Source: Natronosalvus caseinilyticus (GTDB taxonomy: Archaea > Halobacteriota > Halobacteria > Halobacteriales > Natrialbaceae). From it: a stretch of 64,000 nucleotides of DNA. Positions 48,041 to 57,787 of the stretch are shown here, piece by piece. Position 1 is the stretch's first letter; each line of letters starts with the position of its first letter. The position numbers were made by a program, and so were the translations under genes. The stretch lies in the NCBI RefSeq assembly GCF_017357105.1, contig NZ_CP071596.1:2170001-2234000 (forward strand). The letters run 5' to 3'. Below the pieces are notes generated by a model that ran no database searches, was not told the origin of the DNA, and saw only the letters and a program-made list of their open reading frames with translations.

Positions 48041-48117
48041 CACTCGAGTAACCGGTCGCCGACACTCGGTGCACTCGAGCAACTATCCAAAGTGAGTCGA
48101 TACGCTCGAGTAACTGG
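48041..48117. repeat. Three dispersed copies of a 15-bp CACTCGAGTAACCGG-like sequence
   Basis: Copies start at 48041, 48071 and 48103 with a few mismatches, about 30 bases apart, in the region between crtD and the SDR gene. The core is the genome-wide abundant CTCGAG. They may be chance products of that bias or operator-like sites. Confidence 0.45.
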
Positions 48118-48133
48118 CCGCCGTGGGGTACGC

Positions 48134-48868
48134 ATGGACGAACGGACGGTCGTCGTCACCGGCGGGACGCGCGGAATCGGTCGAGCGGTCGCCAGGGCCT
48201 TCGCGACCGAAGCGTGGACGGTCGTCGTCGGGGCTCGAGACGCCGCCGAACTCGAGGAGACAGTCGCGGACCTCGACTCGGAGACCGACGGGGCCGTCAC
48301 GGGCCTCCGAACCGACGTTCGCGACGAGTTCGACTGCGAGCGGTTGATGGAGACCGCCTCGATGGCCGGACCGGAGCGCGGGATCGACGTCGTCGTCGCC
48401 TGCGCCGGCGTCTATCACGGCGACGCAGGCGAGACGCCGCTCGACGAGGAGTCTTACAGCCGGTTCGACGACCACTGGCGGACGAACGCGCGCGGCGTGT
48501 TCGCGGCGATCACGGAAGCCCTGCCGCATTTGCGCGACGGCGCTCGCGTGCTCGTGCCGACGGGTTCGGTCGCCCGTGACGGGAAGCCGGGCTACGGCTC
48601 CTACGCCGTCTCGAAAGCGGGTGCCGAGGCGGTTGTTCGCGGGTTCGCCGCCGACACCGACACCGACACCGTCGTCGGCTGTCTCGATCCAGGCCAGATC
48701 GCCACCGACCTCACTGGCGGCGAGGGACGGGACCCCGTATCGGTGGCCGAACTCTTCGTCTGGGCGGCGACCGAGTGCGACCCGGACGCGCTCGACGGCG
48801 AGGTCGTCGACCTCGCCGACTGGAAACGAGCGACGAGAGACGAGACGACCGGCGGAGTCGACAGGTAG
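48134..48868 (+). CDS. Short-chain dehydrogenase/reductase
   Basis: This 244-residue classical SDR has the cofactor motif TGGTRGIG (residues 9-16), the ACAG structural motif and the catalytic Ser145, Tyr157 and Lys161 (YGSYAVSKAG). ARD after the second strand suggests NADPH preference. The frame is open upstream, but MDERTVVVTGG at 48134 is the natural start. The substrate is unknown. The gene is divergent from crtD, which does not prove a link to carotenoids. Confidence 0.9.
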   Translation: MDERTVVVTGGTRGIGRAVARAFATEAWTVVVGARDAAELEETVADLDSETDGAVTGLRTDVRDEFDCERLMETASMAGPERGIDVVVACAGVYHGDAGETPLDEESYSRFDDHWRTNARGVFAAITEALPHLRDGARVLVPTGSVARDGKPGYGSYAVSKAGAEAVVRGFAADTDTDTVVGCLDPGQIATDLTGGEGRDPVSVAELFVWAATECDPDALDGEVVDLADWKRATRDETTGGVDR

Positions 48869-48922
48869 GAAGCGATCGGCGGTCGACGGATAGGAGCGGC
48901 CTCGAGACCACAGGTGTTTACG

Positions 48923-49759
48923 ATGCCACGCCGTACGCCCGGTATGACGAGACTGTCGGCGGCCACCCGGTGGATCCGAGCGACCATCAATCGCCAGCGC
49001 GAGACGCTCGCGAACGAGGGCACGCTCACCTACCTTCGCACCCGCCCGCAGGCAGCCCTCGGCGCCTTCGGTACACTGTTACTCTCGATGGACTCGAGGC
49101 GAATGGACCCCGACGAGGTCCAGGAACGCTGGGCGGAGCGCTCGGGCGTCTACTCGCCGGAGTTCTACGCCGACATGGGGACGACCGGCGGCACGGAATC
49201 GATCCGCTCGGTGCTCGACGCGCGCGTCGATCGCGACGCCACGATCCTGGAGGTCGGCTGCAGCGCTGGCCGTCACCTCGAGCACCTCCGCGAGCACGGA
49301 TACGAGAACCTCCACGGGATCGACCTGAACGAGGACGCCAGCGACGTCATGGCCGAGCGCTATCCCGAGTTAGCCGAGGACGGTACGTTCTACTGGGAAC
49401 CGCTCGAGGACGTCCTCCCGCGGCTCGAGGACGGCCAGTTCGACGTCGTCTTCTCGGTCGAGGCCCTCCAGCACATCCACCCAGACAACGAGTGGGTCTT
49501 CGACGAAATCGCCCGTGTGACCGACAACTTGCTGGTAACGAAGGAGAACGAGCCCGACGGTGACCAGTTGTTGCGGACCACGCAGGTCGAGGACTTTCCG
49601 CTCTACTTCAGGCAGTGGAAACCAATCTTCACCGACCTGGGATTCACCCAGCTGGCACGAACCGAAGACAGCGTCGACACGTTGCGAGTGTTTTACCGGA
49701 AGAGCGAGCCAGCGGCTGAGACGGGAGTCGACGTCGGCGAACTCGAGGAAGCACTCTGA
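48923..49759 (+). CDS. Class I SAM-dependent methyltransferase
   Basis: This protein of about 278 residues has motif I ILEVGCSAGRHLEHL, the acidic residue of motif II in LHGIDLNEDA and VVFSVEALQHIHPD as motif IV, a complete class I fold. The N-terminal 70 residues are helical and basic. Starts are possible at 48914 (GTG), 48923 and 48944; the second is given. The fold resembles small-molecule methyltransferases, but no substrate can be named. Confidence 0.85.
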   Translation: MPRRTPGMTRLSAATRWIRATINRQRETLANEGTLTYLRTRPQAALGAFGTLLLSMDSRRMDPDEVQERWAERSGVYSPEFYADMGTTGGTESIRSVLDARVDRDATILEVGCSAGRHLEHLREHGYENLHGIDLNEDASDVMAERYPELAEDGTFYWEPLEDVLPRLEDGQFDVVFSVEALQHIHPDNEWVFDEIARVTDNLLVTKENEPDGDQLLRTTQVEDFPLYFRQWKPIFTDLGFTQLARTEDSVDTLRVFYRKSEPAAETGVDVGELEEAL

Positions 49760-49930
49760 GCTGTTTCTCCCCTTCCTGACGCTTACCCCTCGAGATCGGC
49801 TGCACCGCGTTCTATACGTCCCCCGAGGTCGACCGCACTGGGTCTCTTTCCGTCTCGCTCTTCTGAGGACACCTCGTTAACATACTACCACGTCCGAAAC
49901 ATTTTATTTCACTATCACGAACGGGTACGC

Positions 49931-50398
49931 ATGGACTCGACCGATCGTCCGCTGTTGATGGCGACGCTGGTCTACATCGGTTCGGTTCTCCTCGTCGGGC
50001 TTCCCTCGACGGTCGTGCTGTACATGCTGTTGTCTGACCTGCTCGTTGCCCTCGACTACGACCACCTGGTGACCGGCGGGGGCAGCGGCCTCCTGCTGGT
50101 GGGCGTCTCGCTGCTCCTGGGCCTCCAGCTCGCCGTCGAGGTTGCCGCGATCCGGTTGGGCGGACTCGAGGCGCTCGGGCGAGGCTCGCGGCGAGTCGCG
50201 ATGGCTCGATTCCTGCTCCTCACGCTCGGTGTCTTCGCGGTCCTCGCCGGCGCCACCTGGATCGGATTCTCGACGGCGATTGCCGGGTTCGGCTGGGCGG
50301 CAGCGATTCTCGGACTCCTCGTCGGGTTCGCCGGCGTCGTCGTCCTCTATCGCGGCGCGAGTGCATTCCTCGCCGGGTTCCGTGGCAGTGATGACTGA
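49931..50398 (+). CDS. Hypothetical four-helix membrane protein
   Basis: This 155-residue protein has four hydrophobic segments: LLMATLVYIGSVLLVGLPS, GLLLVGVSLLLGLQLAVEV, FLLLTLGVFAVLAGATWIGF and AAAILGLLVGFAGVVVLYRG. No family is recognised. An ATTTTATTTCAC box (near 49900) lies about 30 bases upstream of the ATG and fits a TATA element with a short leader. It is convergent with ppsA. Confidence 0.75.
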   Translation: MDSTDRPLLMATLVYIGSVLLVGLPSTVVLYMLLSDLLVALDYDHLVTGGGSGLLLVGVSLLLGLQLAVEVAAIRLGGLEALGRGSRRVAMARFLLLTLGVFAVLAGATWIGFSTAIAGFGWAAAILGLLVGFAGVVVLYRGASAFLAGFRGSDD

Positions 50399-50434
50399 AG
50401 AAAGGAAACGTGAGTCGGGACGCCGACTCGAGTT

Positions 50435-52780
50435 TTAACGTACCGACTCAAGCAACAGCTTCTGTTCGACGCGCTTGACCTCGTGTTGGACGTCGCGGAC
50501 GGCGTCGATGTTGGCCGAAATCGAACTGACGCCCTCGTTGACGAGGAACTGGACCATTTCGGGTTTCGAGCCCGCCTGGCCGCAGATGCTCGTGTCGATG
50601 TCGTGCTCGCGGCAGGTCTCGATCACGTCGGCGATCAGGCGCAGGACGGCTGGGTGAAGCTCGTCGAAGCGGTCGGCCACGTTCTCGTTGTTCCGGTCGA
50701 CCGCGAGCGTGTACTGGGTGAGGTCGTTCGTCCCGAAGGAGGCGAAGTCGATGCCCGTCTCGGCCATGTCGCCGACCGAGAGCGCCGAGGCGGGCGTCTC
50801 GATCATCACGCCCCACTTGCGCTTCTCGGGGTCGATGCCGGCTTCCTGCATGAGCCGCCTGGCCTGGAAGACGTCCTCGGCGTCGTTGACCAGCGGGAAC
50901 ATGATCTCGACGTTGTCGTAGCCCATCTCGAACAGGCGACGGAACGCCTCGAGTTCGTAGGCGAAGACGTCCGGGCGGTCGAGGCTGCGGCGGATGCCGC
51001 GGTAGCCGAGCATCGGGTTGTGTTCGGCGGGTTCGCCCTCGCCGCCCTCGAGCTCGCGGAACTCGTCGGTCGGGGCGTCGAGGGTGCGGACGCGGACGGG
51101 GCGCGGGTAGAACTCGTCGGCGACCGCCCGGATGCCCTCGATGAGTTCGCCGACGTAGGCGTTCTCGCCGTTGTCCTCGATGTACTTCGCGGGCGTCTTG
51201 CCGAGCGAGAGGATCATGTGCTCGATGCGCAGCAGGCCGACGCCGTCGGCGCCAGTCGCGGCCGCCCGATTTGCCGCTTCGGGAATCGAGACGTTGACCT
51301 TGACCTCCGTGGCCGTCATCGGCTTGACCGGCGACTGTGGCCGAACCTCCTCGACGGGTTCGCGGTCCTCATCGGGTTCGCTCGCCCCTTCGAGGACCGT
51401 TCCCTTGTCGCCATCGAGGGTGACGATCTGGCCGTCCTCGAGGACGGTACTCGCGTTCTGGGTGCCGACGATTGCGGGGACGCCGAGTTCCCGCGAGACG
51501 ATGGCGGCGTGGCTGGTCATGCCGCCTTCGTCGGTGACGATGCCGGAGGCGCGTTTCATCGCCGGCACCATGTCGGGCGTGGTCATTTCGGTGACGATGA
51601 TGTCGCCCGATTCGACCTTGTCGAGTTCGTCGAGCTTGCGGATGATCCGGACCGCGCCGCTGGCGGTGCCGGGGCTCGAGCCCAGGCCGTCGACGATGAC
51701 CTCGCCAGTTTTCGAGCCCGAGTCGTCGGATTCGCCACCGGCGACTGCTTGCGAGCCGCTGCCGTCGGTGAGGCCGGTCTCTGCGTCTGCTCCTGCCTGG
51801 TCGAGCCCCGAGGTTTCGACGTCGGGTTCGAATCCACCATCGATGGTCGTGATCGGCCGTGACTGGAGCATGTAGATGTCGCCGTCGACCATCGCCCACT
51901 CGACGTCCTGGGGCGTGTCGTAGTGCGATTCGACGCGTTCGCCGAGTTCGACCAGTTGCTCGATGTCGGTATCGGAGAGCACCCGCGCGTTCCGGCGGTC
52001 CTCGTCGACCTCGCGTTCGACGGTTTCCCCCGTCGCCTCGTCCTTGACGTGCATCACCTTCTTGTCGGCGACGGTGACGTCGATCGAGCCGTCCTCGCGG
52101 GAGACGACGTAGTTGTCCGGGGAGACGGCCCCGGAGACGACGGCCTCGCCCAGTCCCCACGCGGCCTCGATGATCATGGTAGGGTCGCCCGTGGATGGGT
52201 GGCTCGTGAACATGACGCCCGAGGTCTCGGCATCGACCATCTGCTGGACGACGACGGCGATGTTGACGACGGAGTGGTCGAAGCCCTGTTCCTGTCGGTA
52301 GTAGATTGCCCGCTGGGTGAACAGCGAGGCCCAGCACCGGCGGACGCGGTCGAGCAGGTCGTCCCCAGTGATGTTCAGGAACGTCTCCTGTTGGCCGGCG
52401 AAGGAGGCGTCCGGGAGGTCCTCGGCCGTCGCCGACGAGCGCACGGCGACGAAGGCTTCCTCGTCACCTCCAATCTCGCGGTAGGACTCGAGGATTTCCT
52501 CGCGAAGGGCGTCGGGAAACGGCGTCTCGAGGATGAGTTCCTGGGCGCCGTTGGCCGCGCTCGCGAGCGCGCTCGAATCTTCGACGTCGACGTCGACCAC
52601 CTCGAACAGTTCCTCGTCGATGCCGGCGCCCTCGATGAAGCGTCGATAGGTCCCGGCGGTGACGACGAACCCGGGTGGGACGGGCAACCCAGCGTCCGTG
52701 AGTTCCCCGAGAGAGGCACCTTTGCCGCCGACGGTCTCGATGTCGTCGGCGCTGATCTCGTCCAGCCAGAGTACTGCCAT
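50435..52780 (-). CDS. ppsA: Phosphoenolpyruvate synthase
   Basis: This 781-residue enzyme makes PEP from pyruvate and ATP for gluconeogenesis. The ATP-grasp domain opens with WLDEISADDIETVGGKGASLGEL, and the swivelling domain carries the phosphohistidine in GMTSHAAIVSRELG. The PEP/pyruvate barrel has GYRGIR, FGTNDLTQYTLAVDRNN and the catalytic cysteine in SICGQAGSKPE. A Gly/Ser/Asp-rich insertion (about residues 320-360) precedes the swivelling domain. The frame is open to 52948, but the ATG at 52780 fits the family. A TTTATTCG box lies about 25 bases upstream. Confidence 0.96.
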   Translation of the reverse strand: MAVLWLDEISADDIETVGGKGASLGELTDAGLPVPPGFVVTAGTYRRFIEGAGIDEELFEVVDVDVEDSSALASAANGAQELILETPFPDALREEILESYREIGGDEEAFVAVRSSATAEDLPDASFAGQQETFLNITGDDLLDRVRRCWASLFTQRAIYYRQEQGFDHSVVNIAVVVQQMVDAETSGVMFTSHPSTGDPTMIIEAAWGLGEAVVSGAVSPDNYVVSREDGSIDVTVADKKVMHVKDEATGETVEREVDEDRRNARVLSDTDIEQLVELGERVESHYDTPQDVEWAMVDGDIYMLQSRPITTIDGGFEPDVETSGLDQAGADAETGLTDGSGSQAVAGGESDDSGSKTGEVIVDGLGSSPGTASGAVRIIRKLDELDKVESGDIIVTEMTTPDMVPAMKRASGIVTDEGGMTSHAAIVSRELGVPAIVGTQNASTVLEDGQIVTLDGDKGTVLEGASEPDEDREPVEEVRPQSPVKPMTATEVKVNVSIPEAANRAAATGADGVGLLRIEHMILSLGKTPAKYIEDNGENAYVGELIEGIRAVADEFYPRPVRVRTLDAPTDEFRELEGGEGEPAEHNPMLGYRGIRRSLDRPDVFAYELEAFRRLFEMGYDNVEIMFPLVNDAEDVFQARRLMQEAGIDPEKRKWGVMIETPASALSVGDMAETGIDFASFGTNDLTQYTLAVDRNNENVADRFDELHPAVLRLIADVIETCREHDIDTSICGQAGSKPEMVQFLVNEGVSSISANIDAVRDVQHEVKRVEQKLLLESVR

Positions 52781-53033
52781 CTGTATCTTCGTGGACACCG
52801 CATCGAATAAAGAAGGTTGCGAACAATGCTTGTAATTACCAACTCGAAACCGAATGAACTTCTCGGACGGCGGCGGGTTCGGTCGGACGGGTGAGATAGG
52901 CCTATTCCCCCCGCTGACGTCCGTATAGTGCGGTATTTGTGGGTTCATAAGCGACCTTCATCGGTGGATAAATGCGTCCCGCTCCAGTGCAGTCCCGAAG
53001 TGACTATACCGCTCGAGTGAGAGTCTCTCGCGT

Positions 53034-53717
53034 ATGGACCTTGCGAAGGTACTCACGCGGACGCTCCAGTATCGGGCGATCGTGACTGGCTCGCTGATCG
53101 GCGGGTTCCTGCTCGTCGCGCTCGGACTCATGGTCGGCCTGTCGGGATCGATCGGCGCGTTGTTCTCGGATCCGACCAGTCCGGGGGAGGCGCTCGAGGT
53201 GACGAGTCCGGTGATCACCGTGATCCTCGTGCTCCTCGGGATCGCGATCTGGCAGTTCGGCCGAACGTTCGCGCTCCTGTACACCGTCCCGGTGGCCGCG
53301 GGCGAGGAAGCCGCCCGCCAGTTCGACCGGCAAACGCTCAAGAGCGACATCCTGCAGGGCCTCGACGGCCGGCTGACGGACCTCGAGGAGGACGTCGCGG
53401 AGACCCGCCGGAGCGTCCAGGAGCTCAAGCGCGAGGAACACGCCGCGAGTTTCGACGAGGGGACGGCGCTCGAGTCCGGCACGGGCGACGAACCGTCGGC
53501 GCTCGAGTCCGGTTCCTCGACCGGCGGCGCAGGGGGTCGCCCGCTCGACCGTGAGGGGTCTCGAACGAATCAGGGAACGACCTCGAGTTCTCGGTCCGAA
53601 CCGGGTTCGTCGACCGCTACGGGAGGGTCTGATTCGACAGGATCTGGGTCGACTCGCTCGAGCGACCGTGAACGCGACGAGTCAGGGACGAATCAGGGGT
53701 CCGATCCGCTACCCTGA
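53034..53717 (+). CDS. Membrane protein with coiled coil and Ser/Gly-rich tail
   Basis: This 227-residue protein has two membrane segments (IVTGSLIGGFLLVALGLMVGL and VITVILVLLGIAIWQFG), then a helical, heptad-like stretch (residues about 95-140, with LDGRLTDLEEDVAETRRSVQ) and a low-complexity tail of Ser, Gly, Thr and charged residues. No family is recognised. The tail contains repeated ALESG. Convergent to nothing; the following region is AT-rich and foreign-looking. Confidence 0.75.
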   Translation: MDLAKVLTRTLQYRAIVTGSLIGGFLLVALGLMVGLSGSIGALFSDPTSPGEALEVTSPVITVILVLLGIAIWQFGRTFALLYTVPVAAGEEAARQFDRQTLKSDILQGLDGRLTDLEEDVAETRRSVQELKREEHAASFDEGTALESGTGDEPSALESGSSTGGAGGRPLDREGSRTNQGTTSSSRSEPGSSTATGGSDSTGSGSTRSSDRERDESGTNQGSDPLP

Positions 53718-53979
53718 ATCGTTCTCTCCTCGCGTCGTTCGTTCTCATTTCTTACGGACGCTGAAACGGCGTCCCGTAGCGGCAGAACCCGTGTACTTGA
53801 CGGCGATCGATCTCGAGTGTCCCGACTCAACTCCTAAAATGTCCTGTCGAATATTTAAAATTTGAGGGGAACCTGAGAGCGTGCTGCATACAGAGGATGA
53901 GTTCAGCACGAGAACTTTGTTGTTTCACAGCGAAATCGGTGAACCATCCGCTCACTACACGTGCGTACTGACCGTTGAC

Positions 53980-54423
53980 TTAGAAGTTGCAGGTGGCTGC
54001 CTCCTGTTCTTCGACATCCTTCGCTGTCACAGTACTATCCTCAACCCCGTCTACAATCCATATATCTGCAAAGAGACAGTCTCCTTCTGTCTCTTCCTCG
54101 TGGAGTTCAGTGAGATTGGCGACTTGCAACTCGTCTACACCACTGATAACATAATAGAAGTCGTACTCTGCTGGCTTAGACGACCACGTTGGCTCAATCC
54201 ACACCTCGTTATTCGCCTCGATTTCATTGCTGTCGTGGTACACAAACTCGTTGTCTCTCTCAATCCACAGATCGACTTTCTGTGTTTCATCTGTTGTATT
54301 GGCTATCCGAATACTGCCAAGCCGAATACCAGTCTCAGAGTCAGCAGAGATACGTTCCATACAACCCGTTGTCGCCGAAATCCCACAAATAGCAAGGAGG
54401 TGACGACGAGTTATCATTGTCAT
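53980..54423 (-). CDS. Small Tat lipoprotein in a low-GC patch
   Basis: This protein of about 147 residues has a short Tat signal (MITRRHLLAICGISATTGC) with a lipobox ending at the Cys of TTGC, followed by an acidic beta-rich domain (GIRLGSIRIANTTDETQKVDLW, VWIEPTWSSKPAEYDFYYVI). The start could be 54423 or 54417, or further upstream at 54444. Base composition is far lower in GC than the neighbours, codon use is different, and CTCGAG is missing from the whole patch. I infer recent acquisition. The fold may be a small immunoglobulin-like surface protein. Function unknown. Confidence 0.7.
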   Translation of the reverse strand: MTMITRRHLLAICGISATTGCMERISADSETGIRLGSIRIANTTDETQKVDLWIERDNEFVYHDSNEIEANNEVWIEPTWSSKPAEYDFYYVISGVDELQVANLTELHEEETEGDCLFADIWIVDGVEDSTVTAKDVEEQEAATCNF

Positions 54424-54603
54424 TTGTGATGAGTGTGTTACCACTATATGTTTTTTGGACGTAATTATGCGTATACTTCCTGAACTGATCGGTCACCACC
54501 TTTCGTAGATCGGGTCAGATGATGTGCTACACTCGCGCTCTGTATTCAGCACGCGATTCGTACCAATCTCTAAGGGTTTTAACAAAGTCTCTCGAGCCGA
54601 CAC

Positions 54604-55503
54604 TCAGACCTCGAGTATGTCGTCCGCCTCCGCTGCGGGCACCTGCAACGAGCCGTCCAGGACGGTCACCGCCCGTCCGCCGACCTGCACCTGGTCGCCG
54701 ACGCGGACGCGGACGAGTCCCGGCCGGTCGACGTAGTGGCCCTGCTCGAGGCGCAGTTCTTCGGGGAAGTCGTCGAACGCGCCGAAGTGCTCGAGGTAGG
54801 CGCCGCAGGCACCGCTCGCGGTGCCGGTCACGGGATCCTCCGGAACGCCGGCCCCCGGAACGAACGCTCGGCCGTGGAGGGTCGACTCGGCCTCGAGCGC
54901 GTCGAACGTGAACAGGTAGACGCCGGCGGCGTCGACGCGATCGGCGAGCGCCGCCACGGCGGTCGCGTCTGGGTCGGCCCCGCCTACGTCCGAGAGGTAG
55001 GTGATCGGGACCTGCAGGAACGGGAGGCCGGTCGAGGAGACCGCCAGCGGGAGGTCCGCGGCGACGCCCTCGAGCCCTGCCTGATTGACCCCGAGTGCGA
55101 CGGCGACGTCCTCGTACTCGAGGTCGACCTCACGAATCGTCGGGGCGTCCTGGGTCATCCAGACGGTGCCGTCGGCCTCGACGTCGATCTCGAGAACCCC
55201 GACGTTCGTTTCGAGGGTCGAGGTTCCGGGCTCGACGTCGCCGTGCTCGGCGAGCCAGGCGAAGCTGGCGATGGTCGCGTGCCCGCAGAGGTCGACCTCC
55301 TGGGTGGGGGTGAAGTAGCGGATTTGGCGGTCAGCGTCGTCGCTCTCGAGGAGGAACGCCGTCTCGCTGACGGCCATTTCGTTGGCGATGGCTTGCATCT
55401 GCGTCTCCGAGAGGTCGGTCGCGCTCGGGACGACGCCGGCGGGGTTGCCGGCTAGCGGTTCGTCGGTGAACGCGTCGACCTGCAGTACGCGTCTCGTCTC
55501 CAT
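54604..55503 (-). CDS. PhzF family isomerase/epimerase-like protein
   Basis: This 299-residue protein has the two-fold diaminopimelate-epimerase-like fold of PhzF: VDAFTDEPLAGNPAGVV at the start, the catalytic glutamate in AVSETAFLLE, YFTPTQEVDLCGHATIA, and in the second half EDPVTGTASGACGAYL. PhzF proteins outside phenazine clusters have unknown substrates, and no phenazine genes are here. It is cytosolic and stands alone, upstream of the low-GC patch. Confidence 0.9.
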   Translation of the reverse strand: METRRVLQVDAFTDEPLAGNPAGVVPSATDLSETQMQAIANEMAVSETAFLLESDDADRQIRYFTPTQEVDLCGHATIASFAWLAEHGDVEPGTSTLETNVGVLEIDVEADGTVWMTQDAPTIREVDLEYEDVAVALGVNQAGLEGVAADLPLAVSSTGLPFLQVPITYLSDVGGADPDATAVAALADRVDAAGVYLFTFDALEAESTLHGRAFVPGAGVPEDPVTGTASGACGAYLEHFGAFDDFPEELRLEQGHYVDRPGLVRVRVGDQVQVGGRAVTVLDGSLQVPAAEADDILEV

Positions 55504-55556
55504 GCTGGCGGCGACGGCTGACAGCCAAATGAATCCACCGACGGCTGGATCTCACG

Positions 55557-55647
55557 AGGAAGTGGACGCCATCGGTCGGACTCTCGGGAAGGTAGACGCC
55601 ATCCGTCGAACCTCGCGAGGAGGTAGACGCCATCGGCCGACGGCTCG
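55557..55647. repeat. Tandem repeat of about 30-31 bp, three copies
   Basis: The core GTAGACGCCATCGG-like sequence recurs with GACGCCATC at 55565, 55595 and 55626, followed each time by CGTCG/GGTCG/GGCCG and a CTCG. It lies in the 203-base gap between phzF and thiC. Only three imperfect units without unique spacers, so not CRISPR. Confidence 0.7.
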
Positions 55648-55706
55648 AGGGCGATCGTTTCCGAAGGCGGTCGTATTCAGGGAGTTCGTGTCCGAAGGCA
55701 CGTACG

Positions 55707-57158
55707 TTAGCGCGAATCGGTGGGCGCGTCAACAGTCGGATCGCGGTCTCCCTCGACGTCGACTTCGTCGGTTGCAACCGTACCCCCGTCGTGGACGCCG
55801 ACTGGAGGCAAGTTGACCGCGGCCGCCGGCGAGGCCTCGAGATCTGTCCGTGCCGTCAGCCGATCCAGTTCTCCCTCTTCGCGAGTATCCTGGTCGATGC
55901 GCATCGAACAGAACTCGACACCGCACATCGAACAGAAGCGAGCCTCCGTGTAGTTGTCACCGGGGAGCGTCTGGTCGTGGAACGACCGGGCGCGCTCGGG
56001 GTCGAGGGCGAGGTCGAACTGGGTCGACCAGTCGAACGCGTACCGGGCCTCCGAGAGGGCATCATCCCAGTCTCGAGCCCCGGGCCGATCGTTCGCGACG
56101 TCGGCGGCGTGGGCGGCGATTCGGTAGGCCGCGAGACCGTCTCGGACGTCGTTTTTCTCTGGCAGCCCGAGATGTTCTTTGGGCGTGACGTAACAGAGCA
56201 TCGCGGCCCCGGCTCTGGCCGCCATCGCCGCCCCGATAGCGCTCGTAATGTGGTCGTATCCCGGCGCGACGTCGGTGACCAGCGGGCCGAGGACGTAAAA
56301 CGGCGCGCCATCGCAGACGTCCTGCTGGCGCTCGACGTTTTCGGCGATCCGGTCCATCGGGACGTGGCCGGGCCCCTCGACCATGACCTGGACGCCCTGC
56401 TCCCAGGCCCGCCGCGTCAGGTGTCCCAGCGTGTCGAGTTCGGCGTACTGCGCCTCGTCGCAGGCGTCGGCCAGCGATCCCGGACGGAGGCTGTCTCCGA
56501 GGCTGAACGTCACGTCGTACTCCTCGAAGATGGCACAGATGTCGTCGTAGACCTGATAGAGCGGATTCTGTTCCCCGTGGGCTTCCATCCACTTCGCGAG
56601 AATCGAACCTCCTCGCGAGACGATTCCGGTCGTTCGCCCTTCCGTCAGCGGCAGGTGCTCGAGGAGGATTCCCGCGTGAATCGTCATGTAATCGACGCCC
56701 TGTCGAGCCTGCTTTTCGATCACCTCGAGCAGCAGCTCGGTCGTCAGGTCTTCAGGCGAACCGGCGCGTTTGACCGCCTCGTACACGGGAACCGTCCCGA
56801 TCGGCACGGGCGAGTGCTCGATGTTAGCCGCTCGTATGCGATCGAGGTCGCCGCCCGTGCTGAGATCCATCACGGTATCGGCGCCGTAGTGCACGGCCGT
56901 GTGAAGCTTCTCGAGTTCGGTCTCGAGGTCGCTCGTCGTCTCGCTGGTGCCGATGTTGGCGTTGACCTTGGTCGCGAACGAGCGGCCGATGATCATCGGA
57001 TCGAGCGCGCGGTGACCGACGTTCGCTGGAATAACGGCGCGACCGTCGGCGACCGCCTTCCGAACGGTTTCCGGGTCGCGCTGTTCTCGCGCTGCGACTC
57101 GTGCCATCGCGTCGGTGACCGTGCCCGATCGGGCGGCCTGTAGTTGCGTCTCTGCCAT
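55707..57158 (-). CDS. thiC: Phosphomethylpyrimidine synthase
   Basis: This 483-residue radical SAM enzyme makes the thiamine pyrimidine (HMP-P) from aminoimidazole ribotide. [45 protein letters not shown] and [11 protein letters not shown] are family landmarks. The cluster cysteines lie in [12 protein letters not shown] (C-x2-C-x4-C), and a 60-residue acidic extension follows. Upstream (57159-57215) a TATAAAGAATTATAATC promoter-like stretch lies close to the ATG. There is no room or motif for a TPP riboswitch. Confidence 0.96.
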   Translation of the reverse strand: MAETQLQAARSGTVTDAMARVAAREQRDPETVRKAVADGRAVIPANVGHRALDPMIIGRSFATKVNANIGTSETTSDLETELEKLHTAVHYGADTVMDLSTGGDLDRIRAANIEHSPVPIGTVPVYEAVKRAGSPEDLTTELLLEVIEKQARQGVDYMTIHAGILLEHLPLTEGRTTGIVSRGGSILAKWMEAHGEQNPLYQVYDDICAIFEEYDVTFSLGDSLRPGSLADACDEAQYAELDTLGHLTRRAWEQGVQVMVEGPGHVPMDRIAENVERQQDVCDGAPFYVLGPLVTDVAPGYDHITSAIGAAMAARAGAAMLCYVTPKEHLGLPEKNDVRDGLAAYRIAAHAADVANDRPGARDWDDALSEARYAFDWSTQFDLALDPERARSFHDQTLPGDNYTEARFCSMCGVEFCSMRIDQDTREEGELDRLTARTDLEASPAAAVNLPPVGVHDGGTVATDEVDVEGDRDPTVDAPTDSR

Positions 57159-57289
57159 CGATAACTGGGTAGTACTACTAGATTATAATTCTTTATACAG
57201 ACCCGAGGCGAACGCCCATTCCCTGTAGAGCGAGAGGAACCCGACAGCAACGTTCTTATCCCCGGAGAGAGTATGAACAATGATAACAC

Positions 57290-57772
57290 ATGTACGAGTG
57301 TATCCTCGTCCCGACCGACGGCTCGGTCGAGGGCGAGCGTGCAGTCGAGTACGCCATCGACCTCGCCCGACTCCACGACGCGACGGTGCGCGCGATTTAC
57401 GTGGTCAACGCGGCGAACTATGGCGGGCTGCCGATGGAGACTGCGTGGGATGGGATCACCGACGCACTCCGAGAAGAGGGGGAAGCGGCCGTCGAGCGCG
57501 TCGTCGAACTCGCACCCGACGACGTGACCGTCGAGACGCAGGTGCTCGAGGGATCGCCCAGCCGGGTGATCGTCGCCGAGGCGCAACCGGAGAAGTGTGA
57601 CCTCGTCGTCATGGGGACCCACGGACGCGGCGGCATCGACCGCCTCTTGCTCGGAAGCGTCACCGAACGCGTCGTCAGACGGGCCGGCGTCCCGGTCCTG
57701 ACCGTTCGCGTCGACGGCGACCGCGACGACGAACTCGAGGGCGTGCAGAACGCCCAGGCGACCGTCGAGTAG
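57290..57772 (+). CDS. Universal stress protein UspA family
   Basis: This 160-residue single Usp domain starts ECILVPTDGSVEGERAVEYA and has the ATP-binding motif GTHGRGGIDRLLLGSVTERVV followed by VPVLTVR, so it probably binds ATP. It is divergent from thiC. The ATG lies just after ACAATGATAACAC, in a region with a TTCTTATCCC box. Its role in haloarchaea is stress or energy-status signalling by analogy. Confidence 0.93.
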   Translation: MYECILVPTDGSVEGERAVEYAIDLARLHDATVRAIYVVNAANYGGLPMETAWDGITDALREEGEAAVERVVELAPDDVTVETQVLEGSPSRVIVAEAQPEKCDLVVMGTHGRGGIDRLLLGSVTERVVRRAGVPVLTVRVDGDRDDELEGVQNAQATVE

Positions 57773-57787
57773 CCCGTTCAACGCCGA

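Noticed and set aside
53881-54429. A 182-codon plus-strand frame in the low-GC patch
   Set aside because: The minus-strand frame in the same place has a Tat signal, a lipobox and acidic composition, whereas the plus-strand product has no plausible features.
55557-55647. CRISPR array
   Set aside because: Three imperfect units follow directly without unique spacers and there are no cas genes. The Cas4-like cysteine pattern at 23242-24324 belongs to the AddAB-like operon.
57159-57289. TPP riboswitch upstream of thiC
   Set aside because: The upstream part is short, has a promoter-like stretch close to the ATG and lacks the conserved CUGAGA-type core.
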